DNA of 64,000 nt. Origin: Anaerolineales bacterium (GTDB lineage: Bacteria; Chloroflexota; Anaerolineae; Anaerolineales; Villigracilaceae). The position numbers and the translations under genes are program-made. Of this stretch, positions 17,771-27,014 are shown one piece after another (the stretch's first letter is position 1; each line of letters starts with the position of its first letter). The notes under the pieces are model-generated. The model saw nothing but the letters and a program-made list of their open reading frames with translations. It ran no database searches and was not told the origin of the DNA. Location: assembly GCA_016927315.1 (NCBI GenBank), contig JAFGMV010000079.1, positions 1 to 64,000 on the forward strand, written 5' to 3'.

Positions 17771-19120
17771 ATGAAATTCCCACAAGACTTTATTTTTGGA
17801 GCAGCCGCATCAGCCTATCAAATCGAGGGCGCCTGGAACATGGACGGCAAAGGCGAATCGATCTGGGACCGCTTTGCACATACCTCGGGGAAGATCAGGC
17901 ATGGAGATACCGGGGATACAGCCTGCGACTTTTATCACCGTTACAAAGATGATATCGCCTTGATGAAAGAGCTGGGACTGCACGCCTACCGCTTTTCCAT
18001 CAGCTGGCCGCGTGTCCTGCCGGAAGGCCGTGGAGCCATAAACCCTAAAGGATTGGATTTCTACAAGCGCCTGGTGGATGAACTGTTGGAAGCAGGCATT
18101 AACCCCTGTGTTAATCTATATCACTGGGACCTGCCGCAGGCCTTGCAAGACCAGGGCGGCTGGTTGAACCGGGATTGTGCAGCCTGGTTCGCTGAATTCA
18201 CATCCATCATCGCAGATCATCTTGGTGATCGGGTATTTGATTGGATGACTTTAAACGAACCTCTGATGGCGGCCGCACTAGGATATGCGCTTGGGATTCA
18301 TGCCCCGGGGTACAGAAAACCCTGGAGCATGTTCAGGGTAATCCATCACCTGATGCTGGGGCATGGCCTGGCTGTCAACAGGATTCGCTCTGAAAATCCA
18401 GACGCAAAAGTAGGGATTGCCCTGGATCTGCGACCAATTCACCCACTTTCAAACAGCGAAAAAGATAAACTGGCTGCAGAAAAGGCCGATATATTTATGC
18501 GGCGTACATTTCTCGATCCGATCTTCCAGGGCAGATATCCGGAAACGTTCACCACTAGAAACAGACTGTTTCGCCCCCGCATCAAAGACGGCGATATGGA
18601 AATCATTGCAGCCCCATTGGATTTTGTTGGCGTCAATACTTACACTGTTGACCGGGTGCGCTATTCCCCCTGGGCTATTGGAATGGGCTTTGAAACACAG
18701 ATGGATCCGGCAGCCGAAGAGGAATATACAAGAAATGGTGTGCAATATACCACCATGGGCTGGGAGGTCTATCCTCAAGTACTTTATGAAATCTTGATGT
18801 ATCTCAAGCATGAATACGGAAACCCGGCAGTCTTCGTGACCGAAAATGGGGCCGCCTTTTCAGATAAGGTAGTGGAGAGCCGTGTACATGATGAAAAGAG
18901 AACCCATTATTTACAAACCCACCTGGCCGGGGTGAAAAAAGCACTTGAAGAAGGTTCAAACTGCAAGGGGTACTTTGCCTGGACACTGGTAGACAATTTC
19001 GAATGGGCCGAAGGCTACAGCAAGCGCTTTGGCCTGGTCTATGTCGATCACAAGACCCAGCAGCGGACCATCAAGGACAGCGGCCTGTGGTACAAGAAGC
19101 TGATCGCTTCCCAGAAATGA
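17771..19120 (+). CDS. Beta-glucosidase, glycoside hydrolase family 1
   Basis: Hydrolyses terminal beta-linked glucose or related sugars with retention. The acid/base is Glu163 (TLNEPL) and the nucleophile Glu358 (VTENGA). The N-terminal signature [16 protein letters not shown] is intact, and at 449 residues it has the typical single-domain length. No signal peptide, so it acts on imported oligosaccharides in the cytoplasm. It lies 21 bases after the radical SAM gene with a Shine-Dalgarno (AAAGGA), so it may belong to the MarR-controlled unit. An inverted repeat (TCCTCGCCA at 19127, TGGCGAGGA at 19166) follows the stop. Confidence 0.95.
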   Translation: MKFPQDFIFGAAASAYQIEGAWNMDGKGESIWDRFAHTSGKIRHGDTGDTACDFYHRYKDDIALMKELGLHAYRFSISWPRVLPEGRGAINPKGLDFYKRLVDELLEAGINPCVNLYHWDLPQALQDQGGWLNRDCAAWFAEFTSIIADHLGDRVFDWMTLNEPLMAAALGYALGIHAPGYRKPWSMFRVIHHLMLGHGLAVNRIRSENPDAKVGIALDLRPIHPLSNSEKDKLAAEKADIFMRRTFLDPIFQGRYPETFTTRNRLFRPRIKDGDMEIIAAPLDFVGVNTYTVDRVRYSPWAIGMGFETQMDPAAEEEYTRNGVQYTTMGWEVYPQVLYEILMYLKHEYGNPAVFVTENGAAFSDKVVESRVHDEKRTHYLQTHLAGVKKALEEGSNCKGYFAWTLVDNFEWAEGYSKRFGLVYVDHKTQQRTIKDSGLWYKKLIASQK

Positions 19121-19200
19121 AGCCGATCCTCGCCAGAACTACAAATTGAACAGTCCGGTTGATTTTGGCGAGGACAGTTTGTCATGGTATCGCCGGCCGG

Positions 19201-20088
19201 TTACCCTGCGCCTGTGAGAACGATACGCTCAACTTCATTATTCACATAGCTTTTGATCGTATCGCCCACTTTCAGGCGGGGACCTGAATTATAAAGCGCC
19301 TGGATTGCTGCCAGGTCTGGCCGGTCACCGGCGGTCAGGGAGGCCGCCCGATCCAGAAGGGTGCAGTCATCCAATGAAAGCTCGCTGTCCTGCCCTTCGA
19401 TCAGCCCCCAGCAGTCCCAGGGAAGTAATTCTACCTTGTTCAGCGCCGCCAGGTCTCGGACCAGGTTTCCGCGTATGAACCACAGGCCGTGCATCTCAAA
19501 GATCCCGAACTTCTCAGGGTCTTCCTGCCCCGAACGGCACATCTGCCAGCCCAGACCGGCAACCACAAACTGGTCACGCGGCACATCCACAGGATCAAAG
19601 GTTACTTTCATCTCACTGCACTGGAATGGATCCAGTTGTGCATCCACCAGGACCCAGCGCTCCTGTCCTGCGTGCCAATATTCTGCCGCCCAATGATCCT
19701 CGAAATGGTCCGGCAGGAAGTACTTCCCAAACCCACAGCGGGCGCGCGCCGGGATCCCCTGGCTGCGTAAGATGGAGACCAGCAGCAGGGTGAAATCACG
19801 GCAGTTCCCGACCACCTTTTCCTCAAGCGGGCGAATTTCTGCCAGGGGAGCAGGGTTGAGTTCCAGGATGCGGGCCAGACGGGGCGCTGTCCAGCGCAGC
19901 TGCACTTCAGCCTGCCTGGCGGGTGGTAGTTTCAGACCATAGCGTTCGGCCCAGAACACATGGACCATCAGGCCCTGGAGGATCTTGCAAAGTTCGCCGA
20001 TCTCTTTGGGCAGTCCGGCAAACAGGTGGACATAGTTCCCCGGAGTGCTTAGCGCGCCTTGCTGGGCATAGTAATTTGTCGCTCTCAT
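19201..20088 (-). CDS. Transglutaminase-like cysteine protease-fold protein
   Basis: About 295 residues from the ATG at 20088, which has AAGGAG just upstream; the open frame reaches 20169 but lacks a ribosome site there. The transglutaminase-core triad is visible: Cys96 (GNCRDFTLLL), His132 (HWAAEYW) and Asp149 (WVLVDAQ). There is no signal peptide. In bacteria such proteins are usually peptidases or amidases rather than cross-linking enzymes. It stands alone, convergent with the glucosidase and divergent from the Zur-like regulator. Confidence 0.82.
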   Translation of the reverse strand: MRATNYYAQQGALSTPGNYVHLFAGLPKEIGELCKILQGLMVHVFWAERYGLKLPPARQAEVQLRWTAPRLARILELNPAPLAEIRPLEEKVVGNCRDFTLLLVSILRSQGIPARARCGFGKYFLPDHFEDHWAAEYWHAGQERWVLVDAQLDPFQCSEMKVTFDPVDVPRDQFVVAGLGWQMCRSGQEDPEKFGIFEMHGLWFIRGNLVRDLAALNKVELLPWDCWGLIEGQDSELSLDDCTLLDRAASLTAGDRPDLAAIQALYNSGPRLKVGDTIKSYVNNEVERIVLTGAG

Positions 20089-20333
20089 TTGTTTCTCCTT
20101 GAGAATAGTTATACAACCTTCCCTAACGGGAGAGTCAAGGGCACGGCTTTTCAAAGACAGTGATGACACACCGGGAAGATAAACTATTCACCACAATGGA
20201 ACACAAAGTTTGGGTTTTGTTGCATTCTTACGCTGTCAAAATCCCTGTTTGTGACTTCATCAACTTTACTAACATGATTTTGAGAAGTCCCTGAGTCAAG
20301 GGATGAAATACTGGCACACAGCGGCAATAATGA

Positions 20334-20356
20334 TATAATTGAAAATGATTTTCAAT
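20334..20356 (+). promoter_or_regulatory. -10 element overlapped by a Zur/Fur-type palindrome
   Basis: TATAAT at 20334-20339 is followed and partly overlapped by ATTGAAAAT-G-ATTTTCAAT (20338-20356), a perfect 9-1-9 palindrome of Fur/Zur-box type. A weak -35 (CTGGCA, 20311) is 17 bases upstream. This predicts metal-dependent repression of the regulator and the importer behind it. Confidence 0.78.
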
Positions 20357-20369
20357 AGAAGTAAGGACG

Positions 20370-20792
20370 ATGATGGTTGAAAAATGGCTGGAACAACTGC
20401 GAAAGAATGGGTACCGCCTGACTGAAGCCCGGCAGGCAGTGATCCAGGTGATCGTCAAAAGCAACTATGCCCTGACCCCCTTCCAGGTCTATGAGGCAGC
20501 CAGGGCACAGTACCCCGCCCTGGGATTGGTAAGCGTTTACCGGACACTGGAGAAACTGGAAGAATTGAAATTGATCCGGCGTGTGCACCAGGACTGCGGC
20601 TGCAATGCCTACCTGCCGCAGGCAGAAGGACACCAGCATCTCATCATCTGCCAGAAATGCGGACTGGCTTGCTATTTTGAAGGAGATGATCTGGAAGATT
20701 TATTCACAAAAGTGGGTGCAGACCATGGCTACGAAGTAACCGGTCACTGGCTGCAGTTATTTGGCACCTGCGCAGAATGTGAACAGAAATAA
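20370..20792 (+). CDS. Fur family metalloregulator, probably Zur
   Basis: 140 residues: N-terminal winged helix (about 1-75) and C-terminal metal/dimer domain. Two CxxC pairs for structural zinc are present (Cys94/Cys97 and Cys134/Cys137), along with histidines His88 and His90 of the sensing site. The two genes downstream encode a zinc/manganese-type ABC importer, which favours zinc sensing over iron. ATG 20373 is an alternative start with better spacing to AAGGA. Autoregulation is likely because a perfect palindrome covers its -10. Confidence 0.9.
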   Translation: MMVEKWLEQLRKNGYRLTEARQAVIQVIVKSNYALTPFQVYEAARAQYPALGLVSVYRTLEKLEELKLIRRVHQDCGCNAYLPQAEGHQHLIICQKCGLACYFEGDDLEDLFTKVGADHGYEVTGHWLQLFGTCAECEQK

Positions 20793-20871
20793 CCACCAGC
20801 CTTGGAACCTTGTCGTATGTACAGATCAGTTGAAATGCGCATGACAACACCTTTCCACTCCCCTGAAAATT

Positions 20872-21651
20872 ATGTATCCTCATAACCAACACAACGAAGA
20901 CCAACCCATCCTTGATGTCCGCAAACTGAATGTCCTGTATGACGGACGCCCGGCCCTGGTTGAGATAACGTTTCATCTCCATGTGGGCGAACGGGTCGCA
21001 GTGGTAGGACCAAACGGCGCCGGGAAAAGCACTCTGTTTAAAGCCGTGGTTGGGGTCCAACCGGTCACAAGCGGCGAGGTGCTCATCTATGGATCTGGGC
21101 CGAAAAAGCATGTTTGCATCGGCTATGTACCGCAGCGCAACCAGATAGACTGGAACTTCCCGGTCAGTGTAGCCGATGTCGTCATGATGGGACGGATTGC
21201 CAAGCTGGGAACCTTTGGATGGCCTAAAAAGCAGGATTGGGATAAGGTCCACAGCGCCCTGGAGATGGTAAACATGGACCACCTTTCCAGCCGGCAGATC
21301 GCCCAGTTGTCGGGGGGGCAGCAGCAGCGCATGTTCCTGGCACGCGCCCTGGCCCAGGAGGCAGAATTGATCCTGATGGATGAACCCCTGACCGGCCTGG
21401 ATATCCCCTCACAAGAGAGCATCCTCAGGCTGTTGGATGAACTGAAAAGCAGGGATGTAACCGTGGTGGTCGCAACGCATGACCTGGAACAGGCTTCCAC
21501 TGCTTTCGATCGTGTCATGCTGCTTAACCGCAAACTGATCGGATTTGGAACGCCAGACGAGGTACTGCGTCCTGAAAAGTTGCTGGAAGCCTACGGCAAG
21601 AAAGTGCACCTCACAGACAAGACCATGCTGGTAGATGAATGCTGCCAGTAG
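20872..21651 (+). CDS. znuC: Metal ABC transporter, ATP-binding protein
   Basis: 259 residues, with Walker A GPNGAGKST at 46-54, Q-loop, signature LSGGQ at 146-150 and Walker B LILMDE at 166-171, all intact. It matches the zinc/manganese uptake branch (ZnuC/MntB/TroB). It lies between a Zur-like regulator and an ABC-3 permease. The only component missing nearby is the extracytoplasmic binding protein ZnuA. The gap before it (20793-20871) has no terminator, so it is probably read from the regulator promoter. Confidence 0.9.
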   Translation: MYPHNQHNEDQPILDVRKLNVLYDGRPALVEITFHLHVGERVAVVGPNGAGKSTLFKAVVGVQPVTSGEVLIYGSGPKKHVCIGYVPQRNQIDWNFPVSVADVVMMGRIAKLGTFGWPKKQDWDKVHSALEMVNMDHLSSRQIAQLSGGQQQRMFLARALAQEAELILMDEPLTGLDIPSQESILRLLDELKSRDVTVVVATHDLEQASTAFDRVMLLNRKLIGFGTPDEVLRPEKLLEAYGKKVHLTDKTMLVDECCQ

Positions 21652-21700
21652 GCAGTTGTGATTATGGATTGTAGATTGTAGATTTACTTATGGGAAAATT

Positions 21701-22600
21701 ATGATCAACTGGCTGACTGCCCCTCTTCAATACGTGTTTATGATCCGCGGCCTGGCCGCCGTCGTGCTGGTCGGTATTGTGTGCGCCGCTATCGGAACCT
21801 TTGTTGTGCTGCGAGGCATGGCTTTCTTCGGTGATGCTCTGGCCCATACCATCCTTCCGGGTGTGGCCCTGGGATACCTGGTCAATGGCGGCGCCCGGGA
21901 ACCGCTCTTCTGGTGGGCTTTGGGAACTTCGGTCCTGGCTTCGATTGGGATCGGCGAAATCAGCAAAAAGGCACAACTCAAGGAAGATACAGCCATCGGG
22001 ATCATTTTTGCCGGGATGTTTGCGCTTGGGATTGCCCTGATCTCAACCGTTCGCAGTTATGCGGTTGACCTGAGCCACTTCTTGTTCGGGGATGTTCTGG
22101 GGGTTTCCAACAGTGACCTGGTCCGGACGGTAATCTTTGCGGGCATTGTACTGGCCCTGCTGCTGGCTTTCTACAAGGAATTCATGACCATCTCCTTCGA
22201 CCCCATCCTGGCGACCACGCTGCGGCTGCCGGTCACCCGCCTGAACTACCTGCTTTTGATCCTGATCGCCGTTACAATTGCGGTCGCCTTGCAGACTGTT
22301 GGCGTGGCCTTGATGGTAGCCATGCTGGTCACGCCGGCGGCGACAGCCTACCTGCTGACCCACCGCCTGCCCCGGATGATGGCGCTGGCCTGTATCCTGG
22401 CTGCCATCTCGGGTGTGGTTGGATTATATCTTTCCTATTACCTGGGAATCGCCTCCGGCGCCGCCATTGTGCTGACTGCCACGGCCATCTTCCTGCTGGT
22501 CATGGTTTTCAATCCCCGCCAGGGTCTCATCAAAGCCATGGATCGATCACGCACTGATCTCACTGACCAAACTGATACACTGGCATTACAAGACCACTAA
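21701..22600 (+). CDS. znuB: Metal ABC transporter permease, ABC-3 family
   Basis: 299 residues with about eight to nine membrane spans, and the ABC-3 family motifs RGMAFFGDALAHTILPGVALGYL near the start and LLVTPAATAYLL late in the protein. It forms the channel of a zinc- or manganese-type importer with the ATPase 50 bases upstream. A polar tail rich in Asp/Thr follows the last span. A tandem GATTGTA repeat lies in the short intergenic gap. No substrate-binding gene follows, so the system must recruit one encoded elsewhere. Confidence 0.9.
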   Translation: MINWLTAPLQYVFMIRGLAAVVLVGIVCAAIGTFVVLRGMAFFGDALAHTILPGVALGYLVNGGAREPLFWWALGTSVLASIGIGEISKKAQLKEDTAIGIIFAGMFALGIALISTVRSYAVDLSHFLFGDVLGVSNSDLVRTVIFAGIVLALLLAFYKEFMTISFDPILATTLRLPVTRLNYLLLILIAVTIAVALQTVGVALMVAMLVTPAATAYLLTHRLPRMMALACILAAISGVVGLYLSYYLGIASGAAIVLTATAIFLLVMVFNPRQGLIKAMDRSRTDLTDQTDTLALQDH

Positions 22601-22639
22601 GAAGAACCTGATCTGTTTCAGGGATTACCTTTTCTGAGG

Positions 22640-22735
22640 AAAGAGACGAAATTACAAAGACCCGGGCTGCATGCAGCCCTGTCTCTTTGAGCCATTCAGA
22701 AAAAACGGGTAAACTCTATCCGGTAAAAACCGGAT
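22640..22735. repeat. Hairpins in the gap after znuB
   Basis: A 16-base perfect palindrome GGGCTGCATGCAGCCC (22664-22679) is enclosed by AAAGAGAC/GTCTCTTT (22640-22688). A second hairpin ATCCGGT-AAAA-ACCGGAT follows at 22718-22735. They may end the znu transcript. The remaining gap to 22962 contains one open frame of 83 codons that I do not trust as a gene. Confidence 0.5.
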
Positions 22736-22962
22736 GGTACCGGAGATGCAAACGATACCTGTCGAAACCGGAAAAATGCGCTTCGAAAAGCAAGTTGTTC
22801 CGGGCAGGGAGGCGTTCACAAGGTTCTTGATGGCTCAAACGGGTGTTTGTTACCACAACGATACGGTTGACAAAGTTATGAATCTGGTAGATGATAGGGC
22901 GGATTGCTCTTGTTCAAGCGCCAGTTCTTACAACAGCGAAACAGTTCCGATATTCGAGGTAA

Positions 22963-24492
22963 ATGATGTCAGGAAGTTTGCATAAATTACACCGCCGGGG
23001 CCGATGGCAGAATCTTCAATTATCCCTTTGTATGACCGCTTTCCTGGTTCTCACCGCCTGCGGGCCGGCACCGGCTGGACCGGCGCCGGCCATCCTGGAG
23101 GAATTTCCTGTCGATCCGGCTGATACTCCCGCCGCGAGCCTCCCGACGAATACGGCGGCCCCTACCCCCGAGCCGACCCCTGTGCCGCTCGAGCGGCCGC
23201 TGTATACGCTCACTGTCATGCTGGACTACCCGGCCAAGACGGTTTCGGTTGACCAGACCACGATCTACCCGAACCACAACGGGGAACCGCTTACCAACCT
23301 GGTGCTGGCTGTGGTCCCCAATCTGTGGGCTGGTTGTTTCAACCTGACGGCGCTTTCCATCGACGGCGCCCCGGTTGGCAATTACTCCCTGGACGGGCAG
23401 CGCCTGGAGGCGCCCCTGTCCCAGCCCCTGGCGCCGGGTTCAATGCTGACGATTTCCATACAGTATACGCTTACCCTGCCCTTTATCGACCAGGTCGATC
23501 CAAACCAGGAGCGCCCGCGTATCTTTGGCTATACCAACCGCCAGATCAACCTGACCAACTGGTATCCCTTTGTGGTTCCCCATCGCCCGGGACACGGCTG
23601 GGTGCTGCACGACCCCTGGTACTACGGTGAACACCTGGTTTACCAGGCTGCCGACTATGACCTGACCCTGACGACCAACCCCGGGGTGGTGGTGGCGGCC
23701 AGTGGCCTGGCTGAAGCTGCCGGCGCATCCACCCGCTACACACTGACAGCCGGGCGCATGTTTGCGATATCGGCCAGTCCCGAATTCCAGACCCTCAGTA
23801 CAACCGTCCGGGATGTAACGGTCACCAGCTATTTCTTTCCTTTCTACGAAAGCGGCGGACAGGTTGTGCTGGATACCAGCGCCCGGGCGGTCGAGCTTTA
23901 CAGCCAGCGTTATGGACCCTACCCGCACAAGACCCTGGCCGCGGTCATGGGTGATTTCAACGACGGGATGGAATACTCGGCCTTTTATTTTCAATCGCGT
24001 GACTTTTACAATCTGTACGATGGTTCACCCATAAGCTACCTGGTCTTTGTGTCTGCCCACGAGACCGCTCACCAGTGGTGGTTTGAAACCGTCGCCAATG
24101 ACCAGGCTGAATACCCCTGGTTGGATGAATCGCTGTGCACCTACAGCGAACGCATTTTTTATGAGACTTATTATCCGGATCAAATTCCCAATTGGTGGTA
24201 CATTCGCATTGACCAATACAATCCTCAGGGATGGGTTGACATCCAAGTCTATGAAGGTGGGGGGTTTCGGCCTTATACAAACGCCGTTTATTTCAGGGGG
24301 GCTTATTTCATCGAAGAGGTACGCCTACGGATAGGCGACGCGGCTTTCTTTGCCTTCCTGCAGGACTATCGCTCGCAGCTTGCCGGGAAGATCTCCACGC
24401 CGCAGGATTTCTTCCGCATCCTGAACCAGCATACCGCGGCAGACTATTCTGACCTGTTGGCTGCATATTTCAGCACACCACCCACTCCCTGA
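22963..24492 (+). CDS. M1 family metallopeptidase-like lipoprotein (copy 1)
   Basis: 509 residues with a type II signal peptide: basic start, hydrophobic stretch, and lipobox LTAC near residue 33. A Pro/Thr/Ala-rich linker follows. The M1 fold is recognisable by the zinc site HETAH (His366, Glu367, His370) plus Glu389 (WLDESL, exactly 19 residues on), and by DGMEY at 334-338 in place of GAMEN. It should sit on the outer face of the membrane and cleave N-terminal residues of peptides. ATG 22966 is an equally possible start. A paralogue follows after three bases. Confidence 0.87.
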   Translation: MMSGSLHKLHRRGRWQNLQLSLCMTAFLVLTACGPAPAGPAPAILEEFPVDPADTPAASLPTNTAAPTPEPTPVPLERPLYTLTVMLDYPAKTVSVDQTTIYPNHNGEPLTNLVLAVVPNLWAGCFNLTALSIDGAPVGNYSLDGQRLEAPLSQPLAPGSMLTISIQYTLTLPFIDQVDPNQERPRIFGYTNRQINLTNWYPFVVPHRPGHGWVLHDPWYYGEHLVYQAADYDLTLTTNPGVVVAASGLAEAAGASTRYTLTAGRMFAISASPEFQTLSTTVRDVTVTSYFFPFYESGGQVVLDTSARAVELYSQRYGPYPHKTLAAVMGDFNDGMEYSAFYFQSRDFYNLYDGSPISYLVFVSAHETAHQWWFETVANDQAEYPWLDESLCTYSERIFYETYYPDQIPNWWYIRIDQYNPQGWVDIQVYEGGGFRPYTNAVYFRGAYFIEEVRLRIGDAAFFAFLQDYRSQLAGKISTPQDFFRILNQHTAADYSDLLAAYFSTPPTP

Positions 24493-24495
24493 CTG

Positions 24496-26064
24496 ATGCG
24501 ACGCACACCGTACCTCATTTTACTGGCTGCGTTACTAACCGCCTGTGTCCCGGCCCTGACGCAGTCCCCAGTCACCCCGGCGGTGATCCTGGTTACCCGT
24601 GCCCCGGATGCGACCGCGACCTCGACGCCGTTCCAGCCTCCCAGGGTTGACCCGACCCGGCTGTTCCCTGCCGCGACCCTCACCGGAACCGTCACACCGA
24701 CTCCTACCGGCGCTGCGGCCGCACAGACCGCAGCCCCCCTCCCGGCGACGCCGGACCAGACCCAAGCGCCGCCCGCCATCGGCGGGCGGACGCAATATAC
24801 TTTCCATATCGTCCTGGATTACAGCGCTCACAGCCTGATAGTGGAAGAACTCATCCGGTACACCAACCGGGCTAACATCTCGCTGGCAGAGCTGACCCTG
24901 GCGGTTGAACCGAACCTGCGCCCGGGCGCATTTTCCCTTAACAGCCTGGTGCTCGACGGCGTCGAAAGCAGTTACGTACTGGACGGCCACCGGCTGCAGA
25001 TCGGGCTGCCGGCGCCGCTGGCGCCGGGACAGAGCATCGAGGTTGGGCTGCAGTTCAACCTGGCTGTCCCCCCTAAATATTTTGAAGATACCTTTGGATA
25101 TGTTGGTTACCAGATGAACCTGACCGACTGGTATCCCTTTGTCGTACCCTACGATGGGCTGCAGGGATGGCTCTTGCACGATCCCTGGGGCTTTGGCGAA
25201 CACCTGGTCTATGAGTCGGCGGATTTTGAAGTCAATTTACTGCTGGTTGAGCCTGACCCCGACCTGGTGATCGCTGCCAGCGCCCCGGGGACAGCGGACG
25301 GCGACTGGACCCACTACCGCCTGCAGGGTGCGCGCACCTTTGTTCTTTCGGCTGGAACGGTGTTCGAAATGCAGGAATCAGCTGTTGGGGCAGTGGTGGT
25401 CCGCTCGTATTATTTCCCGGGGCACGCCGATGCCGGGCAGGCCATGCTGTGGGCCGCCACACAGGCAATTGGACTGTACGAGGCCAAGTTCGCTCCCTAT
25501 CCATATGAGATCTTAAACGTGGTCGAGACCGAGGTCCCGGATGGGCAGGAATTCGACGGGCTGGTATTCCTGTCCAGTGATTTCTATGAGGAGTACCCCG
25601 GGAAATCACGCAGCAACCTGGTCTCGATCGGTGTGCATGAGATCGCCCATAACTGGTGGTTCGGCCTGGTTGGCAATGACCAGGCGCTGGAGCCCTGGCT
25701 GGATGAAGCCCTGGCGACTTACAGCGAGCACATCTTCTATGAGTACACCCATCCCGGGGCTGAGGAGTGGTGGTGGAACTTCCGGGTGAATTACTTCAGC
25801 CCGACCGGATGGGTAGACACTTCGATCTACAATGGCGGCAATTTCCGCTCTTACACCAATGCCGCCTACCTGAATGGGGCTTACTTCATCCATGACCTGC
25901 GACTGAAGGCCGGAGACCAGGATTTCTTTGCTTTCCTCAAGGATTATGCCGCGACCTACAGCCGCCGGATCGCGACCGGCGCCGATTTCTTTGCTTTGCT
26001 GCAGCAGCACACCAAGGCTGATATTTCTGGTGTCATCGGGGTTTACATGCAAGGAGATTATTGA
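24496..26064 (+). CDS. M1 family metallopeptidase-like lipoprotein (copy 2)
   Basis: 522 residues and clearly a paralogue of the gene before it, from which it is separated by three bases. Lipobox LTAC lies near residue 17, then a long Pro/Thr/Ala linker. The zinc site HEIAH (His381, Glu382, His385) is completed by Glu404. The substrate-recognition loop reads DGQEF rather than GAMEN, so specificity has probably changed relative to copy 1 (DGMEY). The segment DWYPFVVPYDGLQGWLLHDPW is strongly conserved between the two copies. Probably extracellular peptide scavenging. Confidence 0.87.
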   Translation: MRRTPYLILLAALLTACVPALTQSPVTPAVILVTRAPDATATSTPFQPPRVDPTRLFPAATLTGTVTPTPTGAAAAQTAAPLPATPDQTQAPPAIGGRTQYTFHIVLDYSAHSLIVEELIRYTNRANISLAELTLAVEPNLRPGAFSLNSLVLDGVESSYVLDGHRLQIGLPAPLAPGQSIEVGLQFNLAVPPKYFEDTFGYVGYQMNLTDWYPFVVPYDGLQGWLLHDPWGFGEHLVYESADFEVNLLLVEPDPDLVIAASAPGTADGDWTHYRLQGARTFVLSAGTVFEMQESAVGAVVVRSYYFPGHADAGQAMLWAATQAIGLYEAKFAPYPYEILNVVETEVPDGQEFDGLVFLSSDFYEEYPGKSRSNLVSIGVHEIAHNWWFGLVGNDQALEPWLDEALATYSEHIFYEYTHPGAEEWWWNFRVNYFSPTGWVDTSIYNGGNFRSYTNAAYLNGAYFIHDLRLKAGDQDFFAFLKDYAATYSRRIATGADFFALLQQHTKADISGVIGVYMQGDY

Positions 26065-26129
26065 GAGAAGAAATGAACAACAAACCTAAAAAGGAAACCC
26101 CTAGTGGTGAATATTGAAAAGAACACGTT

Positions 26130-26775
26130 TTGAGTTGGGAAGCCGGCGCATATTATATGGACCAGCCGTCAGGGTCACGCGGTTTTTGGGACGGCCTATC
26201 CAGCCTGTCCCGTGGGAATGATATGTATGTACGCATGGAGGTCGCGCTGGAACTGCTGCATCCCCATGTAAAGGGCCTGACCATCCTGGACATCGGCTGT
26301 GCCTCAGGCCGGTTTGCTTTCCAATTGATCGAAGCCGGGGCCAGCCATGTGATCGGTGTGGATGTTGCCCTCTGCCATCGAGATCGCTAACCAGCGGTGT
26401 GAAGCCGGCCCGTATGCCGACCGGCTGGAATTCTATACTGCCAATGCCATCGATCCCAATACGGAATTCCCGTCAGTGGACCTGGTAACGGCGCTGGGCG
26501 TCCTGGAATACTTCGACGAACAGGAACTGCGCGTCTTCATGGAAAACCTGGAGACCCGTTATTTCTTCTTCGATTTCCTGGATATTTCACGCAAGCATGA
26601 CCGCCTGAAGTGGTGGCTGCGGCAGGTCTACCTGAAGATCAACCGCTGCCCGGGGGTTTACCTGTAGGCAGAGGAGAACTTCCGCCAGGTGGCAGCCGGA
26701 TACGGCTTTACCGGCCTGCGTTTCGAGCCGCGCTTCATCTTCGATTTTGTAACCAACCTGCCCGAAGACAAATAA
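26130..26775 (+). pseudogene. Broken SAM-dependent methyltransferase
   Basis: The first frame encodes the SAM-binding motif LDIGCASGRFAFQL and GVDVA, then derails near 26367. The neighbouring frame continues the protein (SAIEIANQRC, VTALGVLEYFDE). This second part meets an in-frame TAG at 26665-26667, after which the same frame carries on (AEENFRQVAAGYGFTGLRF) to TAA at 26773. One frameshift and one nonsense codon in under 650 bases indicate a decayed gene, although sequencing error could cause either. Relatives of this type sit in glycan clusters. Confidence 0.75.
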
Positions 26776-26786
26776 CCCACAGTCTC

Positions 26787-27014
26787 ATGGACCAGAAGGC
26801 CGCCTGCATTACACTGAATATCGAGCCGGATTACCTGCACCCTCAGAAGCGGGTGCGGTTGTTCGAAGATTCTGCCTTGATGGAGAGGTACCTGGGGGAA
26901 GTCTGCCAGGAACTTGAAACCCGGGCAGCGCTGCCGCAAAAACCCGTCGAGGAGTGGAGTTCGCAAAGGGGATTTCCCTTGGCATGGTTTCGAATTCATG
27001 GTCGCCAAGTTTGA
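26787..27014 (+). pseudogene. Fragment resembling the start of a polysaccharide deacetylase
   Basis: The reading ACITLNIEPDYLHPQKRVRLFEDSALMERYL resembles the first strand and catalytic-Asp region of NodB-type deacetylases, which start with a similar motif and aspartate pair. The similarity stops after about 50 residues; the frame then runs into the beginning of the epoxide hydrolase region. It may be the head of a gene whose body was deleted. Weakly supported; the match is from memory of the family pattern. Confidence 0.4.

Noticed and set aside
22734-22985. Open frame of 83 codons before the first lipoprotein
   Set aside because: It starts inside a hairpin, lacks a ribosome site, has an atypical composition with many Cys/Ser at the end, and overlaps the next gene; no family resemblance.
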